Position numbers and translations under genes: made by a program
Source of the DNA: an uncultured Bacteroides sp.
GTDB lineage: Bacteria > Bacteroidota > Bacteroidia > Bacteroidales > Bacteroidaceae
Assembly (NCBI RefSeq): GCF_963678425.1
Contig: NZ_OY782855.1
Location: forward strand, 62,001 to 126,000
Length of the DNA stretch: 64,000 nt
Direction of reading: 5' to 3'
The notes under the pieces: generated by a model
The model's database searches: none
The model's input: the letters and a program-made list of their open reading frames with translations, nothing else
Told to the model about the DNA's origin: nothing
Part shown: in pieces, positions 26,843 through 34,299 of the stretch
Position numbering within the stretch: position 1 is the first letter of the stretch
How the letters are laid out: each line of letters begins with the position of its first letter

Positions 26843-27853
26843 TTACTTCTTCCCTTCCAGATACTCTAATTTAAAGATGTTAACGCAAAGTAGAAATATA
26901 GATAATATTAGAGGTCCAAAAATTATCCCCATAAAACCAAATAATGATAATCCGATGAAAACTCCGAAAATCGTGATTAAAGGATGTGTGTTTGCGAGTT
27001 TCTTTTGTAATATGAAACGTCCCAAATTATCCACATGTGAGGTGATAATGATTGAATAAGCAAAAAGTCCGATAGCAAATCCCCAATGACCTACCAATAA
27101 AAGATATATTACTAATGGAAACCACATCAATGCAACTCCTATTATAGGAATAATAGTTGCAAAACAACTCAGAAAACCGAAAAGAAAAGGATTAGGTACT
27201 CCGAAAATGAAATATCCAATCATTGATACTACACCTTGTACAACTGCCAATAAGGGAATGCCTATTGCATTCGATTTTACGATCATGTTTATTTCCGCAA
27301 TTACACTCTTTTTATTTTTTTGAGTAAAAGGTAGCAATTCGTAAAGGTAGGTTTCCATTTTCTTTCTGTCAATCAGCATAAAAAAGAGAACAAAGAGCAT
27401 TGTGAAAATATTAATGCTAAAGTTTGTTATATTCCCAGCTAAAAACCGTCCCAATGCTGGCAATGAGGAAGTTATTGTTGATAAATTATCACTGTTGAGT
27501 ACATTATAACCTGTTTTTTCTTGAATGAGGTCTGCAATATGCTTAATTGATGTTATATAAGCATGCGTATCAAGATTAAGATTTTGTAATTTATTTATGA
27601 GCAGCCAAACTACCAGCGAAATAGGAACAAGAAAACATAATATAGCCTCACCTATCATGAGTGCAGCTGCCAATCCTTGTTTAAAATGTTTTTTCTCAAT
27701 GAGATAAATCATTTGTTTTCTTACCAGAAGATAGATTGTTAATGCACCCAGAATTCCGGTAAAAAAAGGAGTGAATTTCGTAAATAAGATTACCCCTAAA
27801 ACCAGAATAATCGCAATTAGCGAGTATTTGCAATATTGCTCTTTTGTATTCAT
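26843..27853 (-). CDS. AI-2E family transporter / permease (PerM-like)
   Basis: A polytopic membrane protein of 336 residues with about eight hydrophobic segments and a central soluble region (about 85-140), as in the AI-2E/PerM/YdiK family. The conserved stretch near residues 210-290 (VSMIGYFIFGVPNPFLFGFL, then PIIGVALMWFP) and the final GIIFGPLILSIF match the family. Its transported substrate is unknown; the AI-2 export role was proposed for E. coli TqsA and does not extend to all members. It is a single gene flanked by the two tRNA-Asp copies. Confidence 0.87.
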   Translation of the reverse strand: MNTKEQYCKYSLIAIILVLGVILFTKFTPFFTGILGALTIYLLVRKQMIYLIEKKHFKQGLAAALMIGEAILCFLVPISLVVWLLINKLQNLNLDTHAYITSIKHIADLIQEKTGYNVLNSDNLSTITSSLPALGRFLAGNITNFSINIFTMLFVLFFMLIDRKKMETYLYELLPFTQKNKKSVIAEINMIVKSNAIGIPLLAVVQGVVSMIGYFIFGVPNPFLFGFLSCFATIIPIIGVALMWFPLVIYLLLVGHWGFAIGLFAYSIIITSHVDNLGRFILQKKLANTHPLITIFGVFIGLSLFGFMGIIFGPLILSIFLLCVNIFKLEYLEGKK

Positions 27854-28294
27854 ACTAATTTATTTATGACTTGATGTTTTTTTAGGAATGAAGATAGTAG
27901 GTGACGATTATTGATGTTTTAATTTATATAAGAAAAACAAACTGGATAAGAATAATGTTTCTGCCAACATATCAGTCTGTTCCGAATGAAGTGAGGGTTG
28001 CTTGCTCTTAAGCGGACGTCACCGCCCCGCTCAAAGGCATGTTCATCTCCATTAAACAATTCCTTGTCAAAGGAGAGGTTATCTAGATAGTATGGTAAAC
28101 ATTGTTATTTTTTTATAGGCACAAAATATTATAAAGCATTCTCTGAGTTTTAATTTCATAGAATGTGTATCCTCTTCTTTTTCTTGTATTTACTATTTGT
28201 AATATCTGCTAGTGGGGAAGTAAAATATTTTTTTTATTATTCTTTTGTAAGCTATATTCAGCAAGTCCTTTTTTTAGCTTTCTTTCTTAAAAAA
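27854..28294. other. Gene-free stretch before the second tRNA-Asp
   Basis: About 440 bp. Most is AT-rich, but 27960-28080 has noticeably higher GC. On the minus strand a frame without a start codon (about 28105 to 27922) is open for roughly 60 codons, including DKELFNGDEHAFERGGDVRL. It could be a gene relic or a dispersed repeat. I cannot support a gene. Confidence 0.4.
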
Positions 28295-28325
28295 CTTGCA
28301 GGTTTAAAAAAAATATCTACCTTTG
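28295..28325 (+). promoter_or_regulatory. Promoter of the second tRNA-Asp
   Basis: TTG at 28296-28298 and TACCTTTG at 28318-28325 with a 19-bp spacer, followed by the same leader (GCAATCGAGAGAGAT) as at copy 1. Confidence 0.75.
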
Positions 28326-28363
28326 CATTCGCAATCGAGAGAGATGGCAAACAAAAATTAAAT

Positions 28364-28437
28364 GGTGCGTTAGTTCAGTTGGTTAGAATACATGCCTGTC
28401 ACGCATGGGGTCACGAGTTCGAGTCTCGTACGCACCG
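28364..28437 (+). tRNA. tRNA-Asp (anticodon GTC), copy 2
   Basis: The 74-nt gene is identical to the copy at 26395, with acceptor GGTGCGT/ACGCACC and anticodon loop CTGTCAC. The 3' CCA is not encoded here (CAA follows the discriminator G), so it must be added after transcription. Confidence 0.97.
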
Positions 28438-28455
28438 CAAAAATTAAAGTTTAGA

Positions 28456-28491
28456 AAGTCCTGCAAAAGCAATTTTGCAGGACTTTTTTTG
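28456..28491 (+). terminator. Terminator of tRNA-Asp copy 2
   Basis: A perfect 14-bp stem, AAAGTCCTGCAAAA (28456-28469) with TTTTGCAGGACTTT (28474-28487), has a 4-nt loop and a run of seven T. The T run also supplies the -33 box of the next gene. Confidence 0.88.
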
Positions 28492-28520
28492 TCCTCGTTT
28501 TTAAGTAAAGATTATCTTTG
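28489..28520 (+). promoter_or_regulatory. Promoter of the FGE-like/sialidase gene
   Basis: TTTG at 28489-28492 and TATCTTTG at 28513-28520 with a 20-bp spacer. The -33 box overlaps the tRNA-Asp terminator. Confidence 0.75.
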
Positions 28521-28541
28521 CAAGCATAACATTAAAAATCA

Positions 28542-30506
28542 ATGAAAAATTTACAAAAGATAATTTTTACGGCAATAGGACTTTCTTTGCTTTCTATTGC
28601 TGTAAATGCACAAGTAAAAGAGCTTATCCTAATGGTAAACCTTCCGGCTGGGAGTTTTTATGTGGGAGGAATCGGTATTGGAGAGAATTTTGATGAAGCT
28701 CCGGTACACAAAGTGATTATCTCTCATCCTTTTCGAATTGGAAAAACAGAAATAACAAATGCTCAATACGAAGAATTTTGTCCCGAACATAAAGCTCTTC
28801 GTGGGAAGAGAGGACTTTCGAAAGCCGATGATGAGGCGGTGATCTTTGTCAGTTATAACGATGCGATGGCTTTTTGTAAGTGGCTGAGCAAGAAAGAAGG
28901 AAAGACTTATCGTTTACCCACTGAGGCTGAGTGGGAGTATGCTTGCCGTGCGGGTAGTTGTTATCCTTTTAGTATGGGCGACGGACTGCCTGCTATCTAT
29001 CTGAAAGATCAGAGAATAGTAAGAGATTATCAGCCTGTTTCATTAAAGGTGGCACAAACACCACCTAATGCATTCGGCATTTATGATATGCATGGAAATG
29101 TAGAAGAGTGGTGCCTGGACTGGTATGGTCCTTATTCTCCGGAGGTACAGACTGATCCTGTGGGGGAGAGCAGGGGAGAGTTCCGGGTGACAAGAGGTGG
29201 AAGTCACAGTACGCCTGAATCTTTTTTGCGTAGTTCGAACCGTATGGCTATGATTCCCGAAGATAAACATGCCTTGACTGGATTTCGGGTTGTGCAGGCT
29301 GAGTATCCTGCAAGCAAACCGCTTACTACCATTGAGGTTGCTTTGAATAGTGAACATGTATCGCAGGTAAAAGCTGTCTGGAAGAAACAAGATAAAGAAC
29401 CGTTGTTTATGGCTCCGATTCCTTTCGTTGTAAAGCCTGACTGCTCTTCCAAAACGCCTTTCTATCAACATAATCATCAGCCGGCTATTACATGGTGTGA
29501 TAATGGTGACTTACTTGCTATCTGGTTCTCTGCCGACCATGAAAATGGGCGTGAGATGATTGTACTTGCTTCTCGGTTGCGTGCCGGAGCTAAGGAATGG
29601 GATCAGGCATCGCCTTTCTTTAAGGTACCCGACAGGAACATGACCGGATCGGCTTTGATGAACGATGGTAACGGTACGCTTTATCATATAAATGGAGTAG
29701 AGGCAGCGGGCGACTGGCAGAACTTAATGATGATTCAAAGAACCAGTCGCGATAATGGAAAGACATGGACTTCTGCGCGAATAATTGAGCCTGAACATGC
29801 AAAGCGTCATCAGGTAATTGCCGGGACAATAAAGACAAGTGAGGGTTGGTTTGTTCAGTTGTGTGATGCCGGACCTGGCGGACAAGATAGTACGGCTGTT
29901 CATGTAAGTAAGGATGGCGGGCAGACGTGGACTGATACTGGAGGTACTATTGCCGGAATTCATGCGGGCGTAGTGCAACTAAAAGATGGAAGGCTGATGG
30001 CTTTCGGAAGAAATAATAACGTTGCCGATTCAATGGGTAGGATGCGTATGCCAATGAGTATTTTAAGTGACATGGGAAAAACGTGGACTTATTCTGCTTC
30101 TGAATTCCCTCCTATCGAAGGTCAGCAGCGACTTGTTTTAAGACGACTGAATGAGGGGCCACTTCTACTAATTTCGTTTACCGATCATCCTTTACGGACA
30201 GTTCCTTCTGAACGTGGAATGATTTTCAAGGATAAAAATGGAAAGGAATTCCGCGGATATGGCATGTATGCAGCCTTGTCTTTTGATGAAGGCAAAACAT
30301 GGCCGGTGAAGAAACTGCTCACTGATGGTACTTCTCGTTATCTGAATGGTGGTGCATGGACACAATTCTTTGAAATGGATGCCACTCATGCCGAGCCGCG
30401 AGGCTATCTGGCCGCTATACAAACACCGGATAATGTGATTCATCTGGTAAGCAGCAGGCTGCATTATCGTTTTAATCTCTCCTGGTTATTAAAAAATGCA
30501 GATTGA
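28542..30506 (+). CDS. Secreted two-domain protein: FGE-like (SUMF1) domain plus sialidase/BNR domain
   Basis: This 654-residue protein has a cleavable signal peptide (to about residue 23, VNAQ). Residues 30-265 are an FGE/SUMF1-type C-lectin fold: NAQYEEFC, RLPTEAEWEYACRAG, GNVEEWCLDWYG, VTRGGSHSTPESFLRSSNR, GFRVV. The paired catalytic cysteines of true formylglycine-generating enzymes are missing after RGGS, so this domain probably binds rather than oxidises. Residues 300-650 look like a sialidase beta-propeller with Asp-box repeats (SRDNGKTWTS, SKDGGQTWTD, LSDMGKTWTY, SFDEGKTWPV). It probably acts on host or dietary glycans in the periplasm or at the cell surface. It is a single gene with its own promoter. 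Confidence 0.85.
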   Translation: MKNLQKIIFTAIGLSLLSIAVNAQVKELILMVNLPAGSFYVGGIGIGENFDEAPVHKVIISHPFRIGKTEITNAQYEEFCPEHKALRGKRGLSKADDEAVIFVSYNDAMAFCKWLSKKEGKTYRLPTEAEWEYACRAGSCYPFSMGDGLPAIYLKDQRIVRDYQPVSLKVAQTPPNAFGIYDMHGNVEEWCLDWYGPYSPEVQTDPVGESRGEFRVTRGGSHSTPESFLRSSNRMAMIPEDKHALTGFRVVQAEYPASKPLTTIEVALNSEHVSQVKAVWKKQDKEPLFMAPIPFVVKPDCSSKTPFYQHNHQPAITWCDNGDLLAIWFSADHENGREMIVLASRLRAGAKEWDQASPFFKVPDRNMTGSALMNDGNGTLYHINGVEAAGDWQNLMMIQRTSRDNGKTWTSARIIEPEHAKRHQVIAGTIKTSEGWFVQLCDAGPGGQDSTAVHVSKDGGQTWTDTGGTIAGIHAGVVQLKDGRLMAFGRNNNVADSMGRMRMPMSILSDMGKTWTYSASEFPPIEGQQRLVLRRLNEGPLLLISFTDHPLRTVPSERGMIFKDKNGKEFRGYGMYAALSFDEGKTWPVKKLLTDGTSRYLNGGAWTQFFEMDATHAEPRGYLAAIQTPDNVIHLVSSRLHYRFNLSWLLKNAD

Positions 30507-30512
30507 TTTGCT

Positions 30513-30573
30513 ATCTGCCACTAAACTGTATCTAATATATTGATATATAATGATATAATTTAGTGGTAGATAC
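30513..30573. repeat. Inverted pair of the 14-bp motif (possible terminator)
   Basis: TATCTGCCACTAAA at 30513-30526 faces TTTAGTGGTAGATA at 30560-30573; the one mismatch is a G-U pair in RNA. The first copy begins 7 bp after the sialidase-fusion stop codon, so the pair could serve as its 3' hairpin, although the loop is 33 nt. Confidence 0.6.
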
Positions 30574-30589
30574 TTTTATTTTACAAGTT

Positions 30590-30603
30590 ATCTGCCACTA
30601 AAT
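30590..30603 (+). repeat. 14-bp motif, third copy
   Basis: TATCTGCCACTAAA, identical to the copy at 30513. A degenerate relative, TATCTCCCACA, follows at 30610-30620. Confidence 0.6.
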
Positions 30604-30800
30604 TCTGTTATCTCCCACAGGTTTTGTTTCTCTTCTTCAAACCGATCATTTTCCCGATTATGGTTTGTTCTTTCTTTAATTATAATACATGTCAAATATT
30701 TAATACTTAATCCTAAACTGTTTTGAATTATTGTAATGAATATCAGGATTTTATATATTTAGTAATAGGTCATTTTTTATCTTTGATTTAGCAAGCCTAC

Positions 30801-30880
30801 AACTGTGAACCCATAAGCCCACAGTTGTGAACCGATAAGCCCTTTATTGAGAACTTATGGGTTCTCATCTGTGAACTTAC
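30801..30880. repeat. Compact block of direct and inverted repeats
   Basis: A 17-bp direct repeat, TGTGAACCCATAAGCCC at 30805-30821 and TGTGAACCGATAAGCCC at 30827-30843 (one mismatch, 22-bp period). CAACTGTG (30801-30808) is inverted as CACAGTTG (30821-30828). GAACCCATAAG (30808-30818) is inverted as CTTATGGGTTC (30855-30865). GAGAAC/GTTCTC forms a small hairpin at 30850-30867. Alternative foldings are mutually exclusive. Confidence 0.65.
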
Positions 30881-31058
30881 TTATCTTATCAGATATAAAT
30901 GCTTATATATTATTGAATATTTGTTTGTATTATGCTATAAGTGAGCCTGATATGTAATGAGTCGCAGGCCTTACTTTGAGATATGTGTGTTTTTAATATT
31001 TAAAAGCGAATATTGATTACTACTTTTTATCATAAATAGTTGTCTGCAAAATTTATTT

Positions 31059-31092
31059 TTAGTGGCAGATGAAGCTATTTAGTGGTAGATAA
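31059..31092 (-). repeat. 14-bp motif, two more copies in minus orientation
   Basis: TTTAGTGGCAGAT at 31059-31071 and TTTAGTGGTAGATA at 31079-31092 are direct repeats with a 20-bp period, both inverted relative to the copies at 30513 and 30590. Confidence 0.6.
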
Positions 31093-31189
31093 ATGGTCGG
31101 TATTTTTTATCTTCCACAACTGAAAAGCCTATTGGCAGGGATTTTGGTGTAAAAAGGTGGCAGGTGGCAGCAAAAAATGTTTTTTGTGG

Positions 31190-31354
31190 GTTCTTCGTCA
31201 CTTTTGGTGCAAGCAAACGGTCTCAAATGCTTATTCAATAAAGACTCTACATGCTTTTTAATAAGCCATTTTTTGAATCTGATGAAAAGTCTGCAAAACA
31301 ATCATAAATAAGTAGCTTAATGCAATAGCTTGCACCTAAAGTGACGAAGAACCT
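31190..31354. mobile_element. MITE of 165 bp with ISL3-like ends
   Basis: The terminal inverted repeats are 26 bp (31190-31215 and 31329-31354) with one mismatch; the outer part is GGTTCTTCGTCACTTT. Flanking 8-bp direct repeats TTTTTGTG lie at 31182-31189 and 31355-31362. The 8-bp duplication and GG(C/T)TCTT-type end are typical of the ISL3 family. There is no transposase inside, so it is non-autonomous. Its ends differ from those of the ISL3-like element at 46131, which is therefore not its parent. Confidence 0.88.
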
Positions 31355-31468
31355 TTTTGTGATGAATATGAATTGTCTGAAAGAGTAATAATGTGGGTTA
31401 GACTATATTTTATTTTCTTTTTATGAATTAATTGGTCATTAATCGATGTTAAATTAATATTTTTATGT

Positions 31469-31476
31469 ATGTTTGT
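31469..31476 (+). promoter_or_regulatory. -7 element of manA
   Basis: TATGTTTG lies 29 bp before the start codon. The -33 region is weak. Confidence 0.45.
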
Positions 31477-31504
31477 GGCTATAAACCATATTTATAATAG
31501 ATAA

Positions 31505-32473
31505 ATGTATCCATTAAAGTTTAAACCCATCCTTAAACAAACATTGTGGGGTGGTGATAAAATTATTCCTTTCAAGCATCTTTCTGAAGAGATGCCAAAT
31601 GTTGGTGAGAGTTGGGAACTTTCCGGTGTGCCGGACAATGAATCTGAAGTTGCTAACGGAGAATTCAAAGGGATGACCTTGGGACAGTTAGTAAGAAGGT
31701 TTCGTGAAGAACTGGTAGGCGAAAGCAATTATGCCCGTTTTAATTCTACATTCCCTCTGCTAATTAAGTTTATTGATGCTCAGCAAGACCTTTCTATTCA
31801 GGTTCACCCTTCTGATGTGCTGGCAAAGAAGCGTCACAATTCTATGGGAAAAACCGAGATGTGGTATGTAGTAGATGCTACTCCAGATGCCAAACTCCGT
31901 TCTGGCTTTTCTAAGGAGATTACTCCCAAAGAATATAAGGAAAGAGTTATGAATTCTACGATTACAGAGGTGTTGCAGGAATACTCCATTAAAAAAGGTG
32001 ATGTATTCTTCCTCCCTGCGGGGCGTATTCATAGTATTGGTGCCGGAGCTTTTATTGCTGAGATTCAGCAGACCTCTGATGTAACCTATCGTATCTTTGA
32101 TTTTGATCGTAAAGATGCTAATGGTAAATCACGGGAACTGCATACTGAATTAGCAAAGGATGCAATTGATTATGAAGTGCTTGATGATTATAAAACTGAT
32201 TATGAGGCTGTAAAGGAAGAACCGGTAGAATTGGTTGCCTGTCCGTATTTTACAACTTCTCTTTATGATATGACGGAAACAATTTCGTGTGATTACTCGG
32301 AATTAGATTCTTTTGTTGTACTGATTGGTTTGGAAGGAGCATGCAAGATAGTTGATAATGAAAGTAATGAAGTTGAACTTAAGGCTGGAGAAACAGTTCT
32401 GTTGCCTGCATCAACAATGGATATCACTATTATACCCGAAGGCTCGGTTAAATTGCTGGAAACATACGTATAA
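31505..32473 (+). CDS. manA: Mannose-6-phosphate isomerase (class I)
   Basis: The 322-residue cupin enzyme interconverts mannose-6-phosphate and fructose-6-phosphate. Zinc ligands are visible in SIQVHPSD, GKTEMWYV and AGRIHSIGAG, and the substrate-binding region has FLPAGRIHSIG and QQTSDVTYRIFDFDR. The size is that of the short Firmicutes/Bacteroidetes form rather than the 390-residue enterobacterial one. It starts 150 bp after the MITE, stands alone, and converges on the alkaline phosphatase gene with a shared terminator. Confidence 0.95.
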   Translation: MYPLKFKPILKQTLWGGDKIIPFKHLSEEMPNVGESWELSGVPDNESEVANGEFKGMTLGQLVRRFREELVGESNYARFNSTFPLLIKFIDAQQDLSIQVHPSDVLAKKRHNSMGKTEMWYVVDATPDAKLRSGFSKEITPKEYKERVMNSTITEVLQEYSIKKGDVFFLPAGRIHSIGAGAFIAEIQQTSDVTYRIFDFDRKDANGKSRELHTELAKDAIDYEVLDDYKTDYEAVKEEPVELVACPYFTTSLYDMTETISCDYSELDSFVVLIGLEGACKIVDNESNEVELKAGETVLLPASTMDITIIPEGSVKLLETYV

Positions 32474-32490
32474 ATATTATATTATCTATA

Positions 32491-32532
32491 AAAAAAGAAG
32501 AGAAGAACCAGCAGGCTCTTCTCTTCTTTTTT
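32491..32532. terminator. Bidirectional terminator between manA and alkaline phosphatase
   Basis: AAAAAAGAAGAGAAGA (32491-32506) pairs with TCTTCTCTTCTTTTTT (32517-32532) around a 10-nt loop. T runs occur on the exit side for both strands. Confidence 0.9.
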
Positions 32533-32548
32533 TATATTTTGCTCTATA

Positions 32549-33970
32549 TTAATAATTAGCAGCTTCAGCTATTTTCTTAGGAATATCAGTATTTTCTAAT
32601 TTCCCGTGAAACAGTTCAGACCCGGCTCCGATGGCATAGACGGGAATATATCCGGCTGTGTGATTGCTGCTTGCCCAGCTTACCATCGCAATTTCATTTA
32701 AGATTTGTCTGGCAAGTGCTGCTATTGGCTCATTTTGGGAATATAGAGTCTCTGTAAGTTTAACCTTATCTCCTAAGAATGAGCGGATATACTCTTCTTT
32801 TAACCGTTGTTCTTGTTTCTCTGTTAGATTTACCTTCTTCCAGAATCCCATATTCTCGCTTAACAGTTCTTTGATGTCATTCCAGGTTATGTTATTGTTC
32901 TTTTCTTTTCTTAACTGATTTATTTTAACAGAGAGCCCGTCTTCTGAAACTTTCTGGTTAGCCAGAACTTTTAAGTTTAGTTCATATTTACCTGCCCCAA
33001 GTGCAATTCCGCCAGTTTCGTGATCGGCTGTAACCACGATGAGGGTTTCATCGGGATGTTTCAGATAAAAATTATAGGCTATTTGTACTGCATCAGCCAT
33101 ATCTGATACTTCATCAAAAACTGTTGCTGCATCATTGTTATGGCATGCCCAGTCTATTTTTCCACCTTCAACCATTAAGAAAAAGCCATTCTTATTTTCC
33201 TTAGTCAGAAAATTAACGGCACTTTCTGTAATCTGGCAAAGTGTTAAATTGCCTGGTTTTCGGTCTATTGCATAAGGAATGCACTCCATATCAGAACCCT
33301 CTTTTTGCATAAGAATCATTTTGGAAGCATTCCTGCTTTTAGCTTTAAAATCTTCGTACCCCTTTGCAACTGTGTAGTTGGTCTTTTTAAATAGACTGTA
33401 TATTTCAGGTGCATTTTTATCTTTAGGGTTGGTTGGTTTTAGAAATCCACTTCCGGCATAAAAATCGAAACCGGTCTTGGGGAGATCGGTTGCTATTTCG
33501 TAATACATGTCTCTGTCAGGTTGATGGGCATAAAAGGTAGCGGGAGTGGCGTGGTCTATACTTACACTGGTGGTGATTCCAACTTTCTTTCCGGCTTTCT
33601 TTGCCTTTACAGCCACACTGTATAATGGCATTTTATGCAGACTATCCATTCCAATAGTTCCGTTTTTAGTCTTTACTCCTGCAGCCAGTGCGGTTCCGGC
33701 TGCTGCGGAACAAGTAACAGAGTTATAAACTGAATAAGTTGAAGCAAATGTGGCGTAAGGAAATTGGGTGAAGTTAAGTGGTTTTACACCGATTCGGCCC
33801 TCTTTTTCTGCCAGGTACATCTCGGTACCATTTACTTGATTTACCCCCATCCCGTCGCCAATGAAGTAAAATACATACTTGGCGGTTTTTGTTTTTGCAT
33901 AACACTCCGTTTGCGCGAAAAAAAATCCGGCAAAAAGAGCGAATGCCAAAAGATAAAATTTTGGTTTCAT
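32549..33970 (-). CDS. Alkaline phosphatase (PhoA superfamily), exported
   Basis: A 473-residue protein with a signal peptide (to about residue 25, TECYA) for periplasmic export. Metal and catalytic sites include FIGDGMGVNQ (D39), the nucleophile Ser88 in VTCSAAAGTALA, SIDHATPATFYAH, MVEGGKIDWACHNNDA and TADHETGG. The residue before the nucleophile is cysteine where E. coli PhoA has Asp101. It hydrolyses phosphomonoesters to release phosphate. No Pho-box-like repeat like those near pstS is visible upstream. A -7 element (TAACTTTG, minus strand) is at 34035-34042. Confidence 0.92.
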   Translation of the reverse strand: MKPKFYLLAFALFAGFFFAQTECYAKTKTAKYVFYFIGDGMGVNQVNGTEMYLAEKEGRIGVKPLNFTQFPYATFASTYSVYNSVTCSAAAGTALAAGVKTKNGTIGMDSLHKMPLYSVAVKAKKAGKKVGITTSVSIDHATPATFYAHQPDRDMYYEIATDLPKTGFDFYAGSGFLKPTNPKDKNAPEIYSLFKKTNYTVAKGYEDFKAKSRNASKMILMQKEGSDMECIPYAIDRKPGNLTLCQITESAVNFLTKENKNGFFLMVEGGKIDWACHNNDAATVFDEVSDMADAVQIAYNFYLKHPDETLIVVTADHETGGIALGAGKYELNLKVLANQKVSEDGLSVKINQLRKEKNNNITWNDIKELLSENMGFWKKVNLTEKQEQRLKEEYIRSFLGDKVKLTETLYSQNEPIAALARQILNEIAMVSWASSNHTAGYIPVYAIGAGSELFHGKLENTDIPKKIAEAANY

Positions 33971-34034
33971 TCTTTATTTATATAGTATATTATTTATTGA
34001 CGAAATAAATAATATCTGGTTTAAATTAGCGCTG

Positions 34035-34042
34035 CAAAGTTA
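34035..34042 (-). promoter_or_regulatory. -7 element of the alkaline phosphatase gene
   Basis: Minus strand TAACTTTG, 65 bp before the start codon and overlapping the stop codon of the preceding small gene. Confidence 0.45.
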
Positions 34043-34279
34043 TCTTTTTTTGTGGAAGAATTTGCGGAATTTATTCATTAATTTGTATCCGATAATTATT
34101 CCGTTAAGAATCGTCATACCGGTTTTTATATTATTCATGAAATATTTTCCTGAAGTTATATGCGTGATGGGAACGACAATTTCACTAGAGGTTGCAGTAA
34201 TTTTGTCTTTTTGGAGTGCTATTTTTTGCCTTAGTTCAGCTTTCCTTTGGGCGATATCGGCTAGTGTTAAGTTCTTCAT
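34040..34279 (-). CDS. Small hypothetical protein in the YtxH/holin cluster
   Basis: A 79-residue protein with an N-terminal amphipathic coiled segment (LADIAQRKAELRQKIALQKD), a central hydrophobic stretch (about 55-70, GMTILNGIIIGYKLM) and a very basic end (RKFFHKKR). It follows the holin-like gene by 20 bp on the same strand and is probably its operon partner at the membrane. I do not recognise the family; the order YtxH, holin-like, small protein is common in Bacteroides. Confidence 0.75.
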   Translation of the reverse strand: MKNLTLADIAQRKAELRQKIALQKDKITATSSEIVVPITHITSGKYFMNNIKTGMTILNGIIIGYKLMNKFRKFFHKKR

Positions 34280-34299
34280 GGCAGATCTAAATTCTTATA

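Larger units (their letters stand above)
30507..31189. other. Gene-free, repeat-rich stretch
   Basis: No credible gene. It holds five good copies of a 14-bp motif, TATCTRCCACTAAA (two in the plus orientation, three in the minus) and a compact block of interleaved direct and inverted repeats at 30801-30880. The MITE follows immediately. Base composition is very AT-rich. Confidence 0.6.

Noticed and set aside
27922..28105. ECF sigma factor gene
   Set aside because: Only a short N-terminal-like phrase, no start codon and a stop after about 60 codons. No sigma region 2 or 4 follows.
28163..28447. 94-codon plus-strand frame ending across tRNA-Asp
   Set aside because: Its last third is the translated tRNA sequence and its first part is low-complexity hydrophobic. 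The tRNA promoter lies inside it.
30801..30880. Repeat block as a CRISPR array
   Set aside because: Only two direct units with a 22-bp period and no spacer of normal length. No cas gene is in the window.
31107..31301. 64-codon minus-strand frame across the MITE
   Set aside because: It begins inside the MITE and runs through the target duplication into unrelated sequence, so it is not an evolved gene. It may include a transposase relic.
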